Assembly: GCF_900162615.1 (NCBI RefSeq)
Contig: NZ_FUFN01000009.1
Coordinates: 919,610-983,609 of the forward strand
Source: Virgibacillus proomii
Lineage (GTDB): Bacteria; Bacillota; Bacilli; Bacillales; Amphibacillaceae
DNA length: 64,000 nt
Reading direction: 5' to 3'
The notes beneath the pieces were generated by a model. The model saw nothing but the letters and a program-made list of their open reading frames with translations. It made no database searches and was not told the origin of the DNA. The translations under genes and the position numbers were made by a program. Every line of letters starts with the position of its first letter. Position 1 is the stretch's first letter. Below are positions 1 to 10,116 of the stretch, piece after piece.

Positions 1-1
1 A

Positions 2-3000
2 TTTGGTATTCCTGGATTTTTAATCGGACAACCCGGGCATGCCGCTCACGTTTTTCACTCACCTAAATCTTCAGGAAAATGGGATATTGGTTACGATGTA
101 TCAGGCTGGGGAAGTTCAGGCATAGGTGAGCGTACGAAGATTCCCTATACGAACTATAACGATGTAATCAATAGAGTTGCCTATTGGTTTGCATATGAAG
201 AGTCAAGAGTTGATGAAGATAAGCTTCACAAATCATTTCAGCTTAAATGGATTGCAGATGCACTAAAAGATTACGATAAAACTCAATCCGTACGTAAAGT
301 TGCAATGGAAGTGGATAAATGGAATATAGATGTATGGAGAGATTATCTACATTCTATGAAGGATTTATGGCAGGATGCGGTAGATAATACACAAATACCA
401 TCCGCTAACATAACAGCAACAACTACCAGTTTCCATGCAAATGAAGGAGCTGACAAAGCGATTGATGGAAACAGTGATACTATTTGGCATACAAACTATG
501 GCAGAAAAAGAAGTACCCTTCCACAATCAATCACTCTTTCATTTGATAAAGTATATGAAATTAATAAATTCTCATATTTTCCAAGAAAAGGAGGAGGAAA
601 TGGGAATATAACGGAATATAAACTTTATACAAGCCTTGATGGAGAAAATTATGAATTAGTTTCACATGGGAATTGGGCAAACAATTCTAGCACAAAAACG
701 TTAGAATTTAAAACGAGAAATGCAAAATATCTTAAACTGGAAGCCTTAAAAGGTCATAACGATTTTGCATCTGCTTCAGAACTTAAAGTATATCAGCCGT
801 TGAAAAACAAACCGATTACACAGGATGAGTGGGATGAAACAGCTCACTCTATCATAAACAATTTTGAAGACCAACCAGCAGTTGTATACGATTTGTTTAG
901 ATCCATACAAGACTTAGTATTAAATTCAGAAATTTCCAGAGAAAAGTATCAGAAGTATGTTGTTGATCTACATTCCGTATTAGAAAAAGCTTACAGCTCC
1001 AATTGGAAAGAAAGACAGATTGCAGAGTTCCTTCGAAATAAAATGTCTGGATATGGACTGTATTTAGCAGATTTTAATTTTAATGGAGACAATGCTGGTA
1101 AATTAATGGGAAGTAAAACTGATACGGAATACAGCCTTGATGGAGGTAAAACATGGAAGCCTGTAATGGAAGATAATATGAAGCTTAGTGATGAAGAAAT
1201 AGCTTCTATTACCGCAGAAAATGGTATTAGAGTAAGACTTATAGGTACCAAGGAATACCTTGTAATTCCTATATACAAAGCACCTTCACTTCCTAGGATT
1301 TATGCCAACGATGATATAAATAAATTATTCGGAATGAATGACAAGGTTTATTATAGTACTGACAACGGAAAAACTTGGACAAAGTATGAAGGAGAAGATA
1401 AGCTTCCAGATTTATCCGGAGATTTAAAATTTATGACTAGAATTCCTGCTCAAGGCAAGACTTTGGGAAGCGAAATAAAGAGCTTTGACTTTAGTAGTAA
1501 AGTTGATCCTTCACTTATTCTTCCATCAGATATTGTTAGTGTTAAAGCTGATGCTGATAGGGATAATCCAGTTAAATATGCGTATGATGGGAATATTTAT
1601 TCTTTCTGGCATACTAATTTTCACGAAAATGTGAAGCCACTACCACAGGCAATCACATTTGAGCTTAAGGACATAAGTAATCTCTATAAGCTTGAATATG
1701 TGCCAAGACAAGACGGTATCTCTAATGGGCGTATAACTGAGTATAAGATTTATGCAAGTAAAGATGGTGTAAACTATAAGCTTGTTTCAAAAGGTAAATG
1801 GGCAAATGATGATAAAACAAAAACTGCTACATTTAATGCGCGAAATACAAAGTATATAAAGCTTGAAGCGATAAAAGCAGGGAGAAATTTTGTATCTGCT
1901 GCAGAAATAAGACTTTTCAAAACGAATGATCCAACACCCCATGCAAGCTTTAGCTTTGATGGTAACCATGCTGGAGAGCTTATAGGTACAAATATAGATA
2001 TGGAATACAGCATGGATGGCGGAAAAACTTGGAAAGCAGTAACAGAAGTGAATATGCCACTAACATCAGAAGAATTAAGGAATATTCGTCCTAATACAAT
2101 TATGAAGGTAAGATTCAAAAATTCAAAAGAAACTGCTGAAATTAGTTTTGCAGCTTGTTCAAAGACCCCGAAAGTAGAAGGAAATGATACGGAAAATACA
2201 ATTACTGGGCTCGATAACACGATGGAATATAGTACGGATAATGGTGCAACTTGGACTAGATATAACGGAAAATTCAATGTGGATTTAAGAGGTGATTTAA
2301 AATTAATAGTAAGAACTGCGGCGACAGGTACAACTCTTGCGGGAAGTGATGTAATATTACATTACACAGCAGAAAAGGAAAAACAATTTGACGAAAGAGT
2401 ATTATATAAGTTCATCAATAAGGCTACTGGAAAGAGTATCGATGTTGCTAGTGGTAGCCGTTCAGAAAATGCTACATTTATTCAATATGGATACGGTGGA
2501 GGTGGTAACCAAACTGCATATTTAGTTTCTGTAGGTGAAAATGAATACAAAATTGTAATGAGACATAGCGGAAAAGTATTATCGCCAAAAGAACTAAGTG
2601 ATAAAGAAGGTACTGTATTGGCTCAAACCACTTATACTGGGCTTGATATTCAAAAATGGAATATTGTAAATTTAGGCAATGATGAATACCAGATAATTAA
2701 TGTAGCCACTGGGTATGCTATCACAGCAGATAGTAACCGTCAAAAAATCACTCTTGGTAAACTTGTTCATAATAATAATCAGGTTTGGAAGGTATCTTAT
2801 GTTAAAAATGTAGTTGTTCCAGATGTAAGCTTTAGCTTTGATGGTGAGAATGCAGGAAGAATGATGGGAACCGATAAGTCAATGGAATATACCATAGATA
2901 GCGGTAAAACTTGGAAGTCAATCACTGAAAATAACATGTTGCTTGCTAAGAATGACTTAAATGCAATTAAAGCTGAACACGGAATCAAAGTTAGAATTAA

Positions 3001-5473
3001 AGATAATGCAGGTATTGCTAAAATTGATATTAATCATGCTCCTAACGTTCCAAATGTTCAAGCTGATGATAATAAAAATATTGTAGAAGGAATAAATTCT
3101 TCTATGGAGTATAGTGTGGATAATGGAGAAACATGGGTAAGATATTCAGAAAGCAATCCACCTACGTTTATAAGTGATATGGATGTATTAGTAAGAATTG
3201 CAGGTAAAGGTGTAATTCCTCCTAGTGATTATAAAGAATTAAGCTTTACATCTAAAATTACGATTCCTCTTTATAAAGAGTTTCATCCAATGGATTATAT
3301 TACAGTAAAAGATCCGGATGGAAAAGATATTCGTAGCAATATTGAAGTAGTGAAAAATACGGTAGATGTAAATAAAAAAGGGATATATTCTGTTACCTAT
3401 AAAATTTCACAAGGTGATGATGAAACAACCATTACAAAAGAAGTAGAAGTAGTAAGTGATATGGATTACTTAAGTGATCTTGATTATAAGAGCGGAAAGA
3501 GCGGATGGAGAAGCATTAAGAAAGATACGAATGTTAGCGGTGGTCCTATTGTTTTACATTCAAAATATGGAAAAGATACCTTTAAAAAGGGTATAACAGC
3601 TCATGCAGCCTCAGAGATAATATATAATGTGGAAAATACTGGATATACCAATTTCCAAAGTTATGTTGGGCTAGATGATACTGCATACAACTCAGGAGCT
3701 AGTGTTATATTTAAAGTTTACGTAGATGGAGATTTAAAATATGATTCTGGAGTTGTTACTTCAAAAACTCCATATAAATATGTAAATGTTGATATTAAAG
3801 ATGCAAAAGAAGTAAAACTTGTAGTAGATTCAAATGGAAATAACAATTCTGATCATTCCGTATGGGCAGATGCTAAGTTTGTATCAAAAGATTCAGCACC
3901 TGTCATTGAAGCTACTAATGTAGCTTATGAAAAAGATGATGTGGTTCATTTTGATGAAATCCTAAAAAAAGTTAAAGCAACAGATATGGAAGATGGAGAT
4001 TTAACTTCAAAGGTTACGTATACTACAAATTATAAAAAAGGAAGCACAGGAAACTTTGATATTGTGTACAGCGTAACAGATAGTGAAGGGTACAAAACAG
4101 AAAAGACTGTAAAGCTTATCGTAGTAAATAGCAGCATATATGTATCAGATACGGATTGGGTATCAGCAAAATCAGGATGGGGCAGTACTAAAAAGGATTT
4201 AACCATTAGTGGTACACCGCTTCGTCTCTGGGATGGGGAAAAAGAAGTCACTTATGAAAAAGGGATAGGAACGCATGCTTATTCAGAGACTATTTATGAT
4301 TTAACTGGTAAAGATTATGGCTATTTTACAAGTTATGTAGGTGGGTCTAGAGATGGTAATAACAGGACCTCTGTAGTATTCAAGGTTTATGTAGATGGAA
4401 AGCTAGTAAAAGAAACGGAGGTTATGAAAAAAGATACAGCTCAAGAATTTATAAAGGTGAACATTGCTGGCGCAAAACAATTAAAATTAGTGGTTACAGA
4501 TGGCGGCAATGGAGGGGGAAATGACAGTGCTATATGGGGAGATTCTAAATTCCTAATGGCGGATAAAAATGTTATTCCTGTAAATACTTCTAAGCTTAGC
4601 GAAGCTGTAGAAAAAGCAGAGCGTTTAAAAGAAGAAGATTATGAAAAAGATTCATGGAAAGTACTTCAAGAAAAATTAAGTGTCGGAAAATCTGTTCTAA
4701 GCAATGAAAGAGCTGAACAAACGGAAATAGACAATGCTTATCATGATATAAATTCTGCAATTACACAGCTACAAAAATTTAAGGGAAAAAGTCCTGTAAT
4801 CCATGCTACAGATGTAACTTTTACCGAAGGAAATCAAGTAAATTTTGATGATATTTTAGCTAAAGTTACAGCAACAGATGTTGAAGATGGTGATTTAACC
4901 TCAAAAATTACGTATACTACAAACTATGTTGATAATAGTGTAGGTGAGTTTCAAATAGAATATAAAGTAGTAGATAGTAATGGAAATTTGTCAACAAAAA
5001 TAGTTAAACTAACAGTGACACCAGCTCAAAAAGAGAATTTTGACTATGCAAGTGATATGGAGTGGGTATCAGCAAGATCAGGATGGCGTAGTACTAAAAA
5101 GGATTTAACCATTAATAGTACACCGCTTCGTCTCTGGGATGGTGAAAAAGAAGTCACTTATGAAAAAGGTATAGGAACGCATGCTCATTCAGAAACGATT
5201 TATGATTTAACTGGCAAAAATTATAGCTTTTTTACAAGTTATGTAGGTGTATCTAGAGAAGCTAATAATAAAGGATCTGTAGCATTTAAAGTTTATGTAG
5301 ATGGCAAGCTTGTAGAGGAAACGGATGTTATGAAAAAAGATACAGCTCAAAAATTGATGAAGGTGAATATTGCTGGAGCAAAACAATTAAAATTAGTGGT
5401 TACAGATGGCGGCAATGGAAAGGGAAATGACGCCGCTATATGGGGAGATGCTAAATTTCTTTATGGTAAATAA
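2..5473 (+). CDS. Large secreted multidomain carbohydrate-binding/adhesin-type protein (5' truncated)
   Basis: The reading frame is open from base 2, so the gene starts before the window; at least 1823 residues are present. The first 30 residues contain GQPGHA, which resembles the histidine region of transglutaminase-like domains (inference). Modules then follow: F5/8C discoidin (about 395-800), an SLDGGKTW-type repeat unit (1075-1500, DUF4073-like), a second F5/8C (1515-1925), a second unit (1945-2370), a ricin-B lectin (2400-2800), a third unit (2825-3250), Ig-like segments, three NPCBM modules (about 3455-3885, 4135-4560, 5040-5470) and a FIVAR helical segment (4590-4780). It ends without LPXTG or a membrane anchor, so it is probably secreted. 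The role is likely glycan binding and modification at the cell surface or on host/plant polymers; the enzyme activity cannot be assigned because the N-terminus is missing. Confidence 0.85.
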   Translation, partial: FGIPGFLIGQPGHAAHVFHSPKSSGKWDIGYDVSGWGSSGIGERTKIPYTNYNDVINRVAYWFAYEESRVDEDKLHKSFQLKWIADALKDYDKTQSVRKVAMEVDKWNIDVWRDYLHSMKDLWQDAVDNTQIPSANITATTTSFHANEGADKAIDGNSDTIWHTNYGRKRSTLPQSITLSFDKVYEINKFSYFPRKGGGNGNITEYKLYTSLDGENYELVSHGNWANNSSTKTLEFKTRNAKYLKLEALKGHNDFASASELKVYQPLKNKPITQDEWDETAHSIINNFEDQPAVVYDLFRSIQDLVLNSEISREKYQKYVVDLHSVLEKAYSSNWKERQIAEFLRNKMSGYGLYLADFNFNGDNAGKLMGSKTDTEYSLDGGKTWKPVMEDNMKLSDEEIASITAENGIRVRLIGTKEYLVIPIYKAPSLPRIYANDDINKLFGMNDKVYYSTDNGKTWTKYEGEDKLPDLSGDLKFMTRIPAQGKTLGSEIKSFDFSSKVDPSLILPSDIVSVKADADRDNPVKYAYDGNIYSFWHTNFHENVKPLPQAITFELKDISNLYKLEYVPRQDGISNGRITEYKIYASKDGVNYKLVSKGKWANDDKTKTATFNARNTKYIKLEAIKAGRNFVSAAEIRLFKTNDPTPHASFSFDGNHAGELIGTNIDMEYSMDGGKTWKAVTEVNMPLTSEELRNIRPNTIMKVRFKNSKETAEISFAACSKTPKVEGNDTENTITGLDNTMEYSTDNGATWTRYNGKFNVDLRGDLKLIVRTAATGTTLAGSDVILHYTAEKEKQFDERVLYKFINKATGKSIDVASGSRSENATFIQYGYGGGGNQTAYLVSVGENEYKIVMRHSGKVLSPKELSDKEGTVLAQTTYTGLDIQKWNIVNLGNDEYQIINVATGYAITADSNRQKITLGKLVHNNNQVWKVSYVKNVVVPDVSFSFDGENAGRMMGTDKSMEYTIDSGKTWKSITENNMLLAKNDLNAIKAEHGIKVRIKDNAGIAKIDINHAPNVPNVQADDNKNIVEGINSSMEYSVDNGETWVRYSESNPPTFISDMDVLVRIAGKGVIPPSDYKELSFTSKITIPLYKEFHPMDYITVKDPDGKDIRSNIEVVKNTVDVNKKGIYSVTYKISQGDDETTITKEVEVVSDMDYLSDLDYKSGKSGWRSIKKDTNVSGGPIVLHSKYGKDTFKKGITAHAASEIIYNVENTGYTNFQSYVGLDDTAYNSGASVIFKVYVDGDLKYDSGVVTSKTPYKYVNVDIKDAKEVKLVVDSNGNNNSDHSVWADAKFVSKDSAPVIEATNVAYEKDDVVHFDEILKKVKATDMEDGDLTSKVTYTTNYKKGSTGNFDIVYSVTDSEGYKTEKTVKLIVVNSSIYVSDTDWVSAKSGWGSTKKDLTISGTPLRLWDGEKEVTYEKGIGTHAYSETIYDLTGKDYGYFTSYVGGSRDGNNRTSVVFKVYVDGKLVKETEVMKKDTAQEFIKVNIAGAKQLKLVVTDGGNGGGNDSAIWGDSKFLMADKNVIPVNTSKLSEAVEKAERLKEEDYEKDSWKVLQEKLSVGKSVLSNERAEQTEIDNAYHDINSAITQLQKFKGKSPVIHATDVTFTEGNQVNFDDILAKVTATDVEDGDLTSKITYTTNYVDNSVGEFQIEYKVVDSNGNLSTKIVKLTVTPAQKENFDYASDMEWVSARSGWRSTKKDLTINSTPLRLWDGEKEVTYEKGIGTHAHSETIYDLTGKNYSFFTSYVGVSREANNKGSVAFKVYVDGKLVEETDVMKKDTAQKLMKVNIAGAKQLKLVVTDGGNGKGNDAAIWGDAKFLYGK

Positions 5474-5550
5474 AGATGTACTTTCCAAGTCCAACTGACT
5501 ACTATCCATGTATTAAAAAGGGGACGTTGTGAAAAACACCTCAACCAATA

Positions 5551-5600
5551 AAAAAACCTGTAGACAAGTCACTTAAAAACTTCTTGTCTATAGGTTTTTC
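5551..5600 (+). terminator. Rho-independent terminator of the large surface-protein gene
   Basis: A 17-bp inverted repeat (AAAAACCTGTAGACAAG with its near-perfect complement, one mismatch) is followed by a T-rich tract about 80 bases after the stop codon. The same stem could end transcripts from the minus-strand LysR gene. Confidence 0.85.
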
Positions 5601-5755
5601 TCTTATAAGTAATAAAAGCGCTGCATTGAGTTATGAAAAATGCTGATGCAAAACATATACGAAGTCCGTTCATTCACTGGATGAGCTTAAGACAGAAAAA
5701 ATGCGTTTATCCTACTTAAAAAAAGCCCACTACTAATAAAAAAAGCAGAAAAAAA

Positions 5756-6631
5756 TTAGATTAATGTTTCCTTAGCAAACCGTACAAATTCCTGCATGAC
5801 AGAGGAAAGATGCCCATCTTTTTTCCAAATTAACGCTAATTCCCATTTTATCGTTGGATTAGCAACAGAAATAGATGTAACCTTATCTGTTAGCTCTCTA
5901 CAAGTACTATCTGGTAAGAAGGTAATCCCAACATTGGATGCTACCATTTCTTCAATGAAATCCAACTGTGATGTCTCCAAAATGATCTTAGGCTCAAATC
6001 CTGTATCCTTACAAGCAGACACGATACTTTCACGTAAAGAAAAGTCGTTATTAAACATAATAAAGGATTCTTCTTTCAACTCGTTTAATGTAATCTTCTT
6101 TTTATGCGCGAAACGATGGGTAGTTGGGACAATCAATTTTAATCCTTCTTGAATAAATGTATAAGTGGCAAAATCATCCTGTGTAGGTAAAACGACAACT
6201 CCAAAATCCAACTCGCCTTCGTTCACCTTTTCTTCAATCCGTTTTGACCCATCTTCTTCCAATTGAAACGTAATATCTGGATATCTTCGATGGAAGGAGG
6301 CAATGAATTGCGAAAAGAAAAATGCATTTGTAATCGATGGCAAACCGATACGCATATGACCTTTTTTCAGTTGTTGAAACTGCTCTAAGTCAAATAACAT
6401 CGCCTGATATTGTTTATCTATTTTTTTAGCATGCTCATGCAATACTTTACCGGCTTCTGTTAACACTAATTTTTTTCGTGAACGGATAAATAATGGAAAC
6501 CCAAGTTCTTCTTCAAGTGATTTTATAATTCGACTAATCGCTGGCTGGGTGATGTACAATTGATTCGCAGCTTGCGTAAAACTCCCTGTTTTCGTAACTT
6601 CCATAAAATACTGTAAATGCTTGATTTCCAC
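5756..6631 (-). CDS. LysR-family transcriptional regulator (CidR/YwbI-like)
   Basis: The product has 291 residues, the usual LysR length. Residues 1-60 form the winged helix-turn-helix (MEIKHLQYFMEV, then TQAANQLYITQPAISRIIKSLE), and residues 90-290 form the periplasmic-binding-protein-like effector domain. The N-terminal pattern is close to the CidR/YwbI branch of Bacillus LysR proteins, which respond to acetate or overflow metabolism, but no cidAB-like target lies next to it. No divergent gene starts within 600 bases, so the regulon cannot be read from context. The ATG lies just downstream of an AGGGGGAGCAGAG-like ribosome site on the minus strand. Confidence 0.85.
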   Translation of the reverse strand: MEIKHLQYFMEVTKTGSFTQAANQLYITQPAISRIIKSLEEELGFPLFIRSRKKLVLTEAGKVLHEHAKKIDKQYQAMLFDLEQFQQLKKGHMRIGLPSITNAFFFSQFIASFHRRYPDITFQLEEDGSKRIEEKVNEGELDFGVVVLPTQDDFATYTFIQEGLKLIVPTTHRFAHKKKITLNELKEESFIMFNNDFSLRESIVSACKDTGFEPKIILETSQLDFIEEMVASNVGITFLPDSTCRELTDKVTSISVANPTIKWELALIWKKDGHLSSVMQEFVRFAKETLI

Positions 6632-6872
6632 TTTCCTTCTCTGCTCCCCCTAAATGATTATTACCTTTTAAAACGAAAATTTGGCTAGCCACGCCTTTAA
6701 CGAACCTGGTCTAGTTACGTACCTTATCCGTTAATTTCTTCACTGTCGAGTCTGCTTCTACGCTAGATTTCAGATTTTATTGATGTCTAAAGTTACGTTT
6801 CACCTCTTGTAACAAAGCGCTTTCTTTTTTAATGGTACACAACAAACTTTTTAGATAACATGTAAAAACAAA
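6632..6872. other. Gap upstream of the LysR gene, with a decayed intergenic repeat module
   Basis: No gene was found. Bases 6674-6715 read like a degraded copy of the TTGGCTTGTCGCCAAGCCTTT module seen at 11301 and 33823. Nothing else is recognisable. Confidence 0.4.
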
Positions 6873-7050
6873 TTATCTTACCATCGCTAATTTCTGATTA
6901 ATCATTTCAAAAAAGCGATCCACCATGTTGATACCGATATAATTTTCTAAGCAATAAATACAACATCCGATCATGTCCAATGTCTATTTGCTCTAGACTT
7001 GTCACCCTTCTTTCTCCTTGATATAAGCCTGTTTCACTATGAAGCTCATA
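6873..7050 (-). pseudogene. Remnant of the 3' end of an unidentified gene
   Basis: On the minus strand, about 60 codons read YELHSETGLYQGERR, then VTSLEQIDIGHDRMLYLLL, then RKLYRYQHGGSLF. An in-frame stop follows, and a one-base shift continues EMINQKLAMVR with a stop at 6873. The protein-like composition across a single frameshift suggests a decayed coding region. I do not recognise the family. It lacks a start and most of its length. Confidence 0.4.
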
Positions 7051-7306
7051 AAACCCTCCCACGTACTAAGAATAGTCTGGCATTAATATAATAGTAACAC
7101 AATTATTTTATTTACATCTTTGTGAAGGTTTATAATTATTATTATTATTGCTAAACTATTAATCAAACTTCTTTATTTTTCTGTAACATTTGCGATGGCA
7201 TTGTAGCTAGACACAGCTTTTTTATATTTTATCTTTACTTTCATCAAATTTTCATATTCCTTTTTTATACTAGGTGAAGATTTGGTATGAACTTGGAGGA
7301 CAGCAT

Positions 7307-7714
7307 ATGCTATCAACTACTGTGTTAATGACGATTGCGATTAATACAATAAGTATTGCTGCTGGTTTAGCTATTTATTATATAAGTAGCAAACTGGGAG
7401 TGAACGAAAGAAAAAAAGTAATCGAGCAGTTAACTTCTTATATCATTAATTTTGTCCTTTTTATTTGGCTGGCAAAAATTATTTGGCAATTCCCCTTGTT
7501 TATCTCAGATCCTGTTGCTGTATTAGCTTATCCAAGTAATGCCCAAGCCTTTTATTTGGCACTTTTCCTGATACTCATCCAAATAAGCTATCATCGTAAA
7601 AAGCGTGGTCTGAATATCCAAGAATTGCTGTTTCATTTTATTCCAGTATTCCTTTCAGCATCTTTCACCTATCAATTTATTGATATCGTTTGGCTTAATA
7701 ACCAATTTGCTTGA
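7307..7714 (+). CDS. Small polytopic membrane protein, unknown function
   Basis: The product has 135 residues and about four predicted membrane helices (near residues 3-23, 40-60, 75-95 and 108-130). It has no cysteine pair or recognised domain. The ATG at 7307 is chosen over an upstream GTG (7274) because GGAGG sits seven bases before it. It is the first gene of a same-strand cluster with another small membrane protein, ccdA, a TlpA-like thioredoxin and a two-component system. A role in the same extracytoplasmic thiol-redox process is likely by context only. Confidence 0.7.
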   Translation: MLSTTVLMTIAINTISIAAGLAIYYISSKLGVNERKKVIEQLTSYIINFVLFIWLAKIIWQFPLFISDPVAVLAYPSNAQAFYLALFLILIQISYHRKKRGLNIQELLFHFIPVFLSASFTYQFIDIVWLNNQFA

Positions 7715-7729
7715 GGAAATTTTCTATTA

Positions 7730-7954
7730 ATGATGTTCTTGCTTCTCTTATTTTTACGTTTACGAGAACGTCTGCAACAGCGTACACTGATCATCACCAT
7801 CACGTTATGTTGGGTAATCGGAAAGCTGATTCTGAGCAATCTATTGCCATATACAACCATTTTCGGATATATGATCCACCCACTACTTTATATTGTTGTT
7901 GGTATGATTTGCATGGTTTTATTTGTAATTAGAAGAAAGAGGGTGTCTTTATGA
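7730..7954 (+). CDS. Very small membrane protein, unknown function
   Basis: The product has 74 residues and is almost entirely hydrophobic: a helix at 1-9, a basic RLRER turn, and helices at about 22-38 and 48-68, ending in a basic RRKR tail. An in-frame TAA directly precedes the ATG, which fixes the start region; GAGGAAA lies 9-15 bases upstream. Its stop overlaps the ccdA start (ATGA), implying translational coupling, so it is probably a real gene and not a chance frame. Several overlapping frames here are shadows. Confidence 0.65.
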   Translation: MMFLLLLFLRLRERLQQRTLIITITLCWVIGKLILSNLLPYTTIFGYMIHPLLYIVVGMICMVLFVIRRKRVSL

Positions 7955-8694
7955 CAGCGACAGCTGATCTAACAATCTGGTTGGCATTAGGGGCGGGAAT
8001 GCTTTCATTCCTTTCTCCCTGTACATTACCGATTTTTCCGGCGTATTTATCATATATAACCGGAATGAGCGTTAAAGAACTAGAAACAAATCATCATGTC
8101 AAAATAAGAAGCAAACTGCTTATTCATGCGATTTTCTTCTTGCTGGGTGTATCACTCATCTTTATCAGCCTGGGAATAGGGGTTTCGTTCTTAGGTCAAT
8201 GGATACAAGGACTATTAGCTGGGGAATCCGGCGAATTTATCCAACGAATTGCTGGGATTTTTATTATTATCATGGGATTATTTGTTGGCGGCTGGTTAAA
8301 AATTACTTCATTTATGAAAGAGAAGCGATTTCAATTCTCGAAAAAACCAGTTGGCTATTTAGGCACTATTTTTGTTGGAATGGGCTTCGCTGCAGGTTGG
8401 ACCCCTTGTATTGGACCAATTTTCGCGTCCATCTTAGTCGTTGCAGCTGCTAACCCGACACAAGGGGCATGGTATACGCTCTTCTATGTTATTGGTTTTG
8501 CGTTGCCATTTCTCATTCTAACCTTTTTCCTCGGTTCAACACGGTGGATTGTTAAATATAGTGGCATTATCATGAAGATTGGTGCAGTTATTATGATTCT
8601 TATGGGGATACTATTATTTTTCGGATTAATGCCAAGAATTTCCGCATTTTTATTAAATCTTGTAAAAGATACGTGGCTGGTAAACTTAGGTTAG
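7951..8694 (+). CDS. ccdA: CcdA-type thiol-disulfide electron carrier (DsbD transmembrane family)
   Basis: CcdA carries reducing equivalents across the membrane to extracytoplasmic thioredoxins used in cytochrome c maturation or spore envelope formation. The 247 residues form six or seven membrane helices. The two redox cysteines are visible in the first helix (LSPCTLP) and the fourth (GWTPCIG), the positions conserved in the family. The length is normal. It is coupled by ATGA overlap to the small membrane protein before it and followed 12 bases later by a TlpA-like partner, the expected electron acceptor. Confidence 0.92.
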   Translation: MTATADLTIWLALGAGMLSFLSPCTLPIFPAYLSYITGMSVKELETNHHVKIRSKLLIHAIFFLLGVSLIFISLGIGVSFLGQWIQGLLAGESGEFIQRIAGIFIIIMGLFVGGWLKITSFMKEKRFQFSKKPVGYLGTIFVGMGFAAGWTPCIGPIFASILVVAAANPTQGAWYTLFYVIGFALPFLILTFFLGSTRWIVKYSGIIMKIGAVIMILMGILLFFGLMPRISAFLLNLVKDTWLVNLG

Positions 8695-8706
8695 GAGGAA
8701 GTTTTT

Positions 8707-9315
8707 ATGAAAAAAGCGATACTCATTATTATTATTGTAGGAATGTTTGGTTGGGCGCTTTATGATTTTGTTTTTTCCTCAAATGATACGATTCAAGAAA
8801 CAAACGGCTCAGACAGTTCCGTTTCAGGAAATAAAATAACATCTGAAGTCAATCAAAGCAATGAGACCGAGAAGACAGGCGATGCCAGTGAGGAGGGGCT
8901 GGAAGTCGGTAATACTGCTCCTGACTTTAAGCTTCCTACTCTGGAAGGAGAAACAATTCAATTATCCGATCTGCGTGGTGAACGAGTAATGATTAACTTC
9001 TGGGCTACATGGTGTCCGCCATGCCGTGCTGAAATGCCTGATATGCAAAAATTTCACGAGAACAAAGATGTCAACATACTAGCCGTAAATTTAACGGAAA
9101 CGGAGGGAAGCTTAATCAACATCCAAAATTTTGTTAATGATTATGATCTTACATTCCCTATTTTAAAAGATGAGAACACTGAAGTTGCCAACACATATCA
9201 AATTCAGCCTATTCCTACTACCTTTATGGTCGATAGTAAGGGAGTAATCCAATTTAAAGCATTTGGCGCAATGAACTATGATTTGATGGTTCAAGAATTT
9301 GAAAAAATGGAATAG
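8707..9315 (+). CDS. Membrane-anchored TlpA/ResA-like thiol-disulfide oxidoreductase
   Basis: The product has 202 residues. Residues 4-22 are an uncleaved membrane anchor, residues 25-60 are a low-complexity Ser/Glu/Asn linker, and residues 63-200 form a thioredoxin fold with the active site WATWCPPCR and the cis-proline loop PIPTTF. It should act outside the membrane and receive electrons from the adjacent CcdA. ResA (cytochrome c) and StoA (spore cortex) are the Bacillus models; the sequence alone does not decide which. TAGGAGGAAG precedes the ATG. Confidence 0.9.
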   Translation: MKKAILIIIIVGMFGWALYDFVFSSNDTIQETNGSDSSVSGNKITSEVNQSNETEKTGDASEEGLEVGNTAPDFKLPTLEGETIQLSDLRGERVMINFWATWCPPCRAEMPDMQKFHENKDVNILAVNLTETEGSLINIQNFVNDYDLTFPILKDENTEVANTYQIQPIPTTFMVDSKGVIQFKAFGAMNYDLMVQEFEKME

Positions 9316-9429
9316 CAGGTACTGTACGAAAAAACGCTTTACACATGTAGGATCACTATTTGGAACAAGCAATTGCATTATAGTATCATTTCCTCCTCTA
9401 ACTCGTTAAACTAATGTTGAGGTGAGATC

Positions 9430-10116
9430 ATGAAACAGACAATTATGGTCGTTGAAGATGATAAAATGATACGAAATCTGATACGTATTTATTTAGAAAA
9501 AAATGGCTACGAGGTTGTAGAAGCGGCTGATGGCGAAGAAGCAAAGACTGTATTTTTAAAGTATCACCCCTGTCTTATTATTCTTGATTTAATGCTTCCT
9601 AAATTAAGTGGTGAAGACTTCTGTAAATGGGTGAAGGAGCTAGAAAATGGGGAAGTCTCTATCATCATGCTGTCAGCAAAAACAAGCATTGAAGAAAAAA
9701 TAACCGGCTTAAGAATCGGAGCAGACGATTATATGACCAAACCGTTTGATCCAAATGAGCTCATCGCACATATAGAGGCAGTATTACGCCGTACCGGTCA
9801 ATTTTGCCAAAAGATTGTAAGTAACGGCCTTTGCATCAAACCAAGAAAAGGTGAAGTGCTACTTCATGATGAGCTAATTCAGCTAACAAAATTTGAATTT
9901 AACTTGCTTTATGTTTTTATGCAGCATCCTAATATTGTTCTTTCTCGAGAACAGCTTGTCAATGAACTCTACCCTCATTCAGAAAATAACGTGATGGATC
10001 GAACCATTGATGCACATATTAAAAAATTAAGAGAAAAAATTGAGGAAGAGCCTGCCAAGCCAAAACGAATTCAAACTGTACGTGGAATGGGGTATAAATT
10101 TGTCCAAGCTAATTGA
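9430..10116 (+). CDS. OmpR/PhoB-family response regulator
   Basis: The product has 228 residues. The receiver domain (3-115) shows the acidic pair VVEDD, the phosphoacceptor Asp in LIILDLMLP, the switch Ser in MLSAK and the lysine in MTKPFD. The winged-helix domain (130-225) ends with TVRGMGYKF, typical of the OmpR class. The start is supported by GAGGTGA eight bases upstream. It is paired with the overlapping sensor kinase and placed 115 bases after the CcdA/TlpA genes, so it may respond to envelope redox or cell-wall state (inference). Confidence 0.92.
   Translation: MKQTIMVVEDDKMIRNLIRIYLEKNGYEVVEAADGEEAKTVFLKYHPCLIILDLMLPKLSGEDFCKWVKELENGEVSIIMLSAKTSIEEKITGLRIGADDYMTKPFDPNELIAHIEAVLRRTGQFCQKIVSNGLCIKPRKGEVLLHDELIQLTKFEFNLLYVFMQHPNIVLSREQLVNELYPHSENNVMDRTIDAHIKKLREKIEEEPAKPKRIQTVRGMGYKFVQAN

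Noticed and set aside
1774..2277. 167-codon minus-strand frame inside the large surface protein
   Set aside because: It is the antisense shadow of a real coding frame with regular domain content; other antisense frames at 991, 2797 and 4030 are the same.
10040..10099. Upstream TTG start of the sensor kinase
   Set aside because: It would overlap the response regulator by 77 bases and lacks a ribosome site; TTG 10100 fits better.
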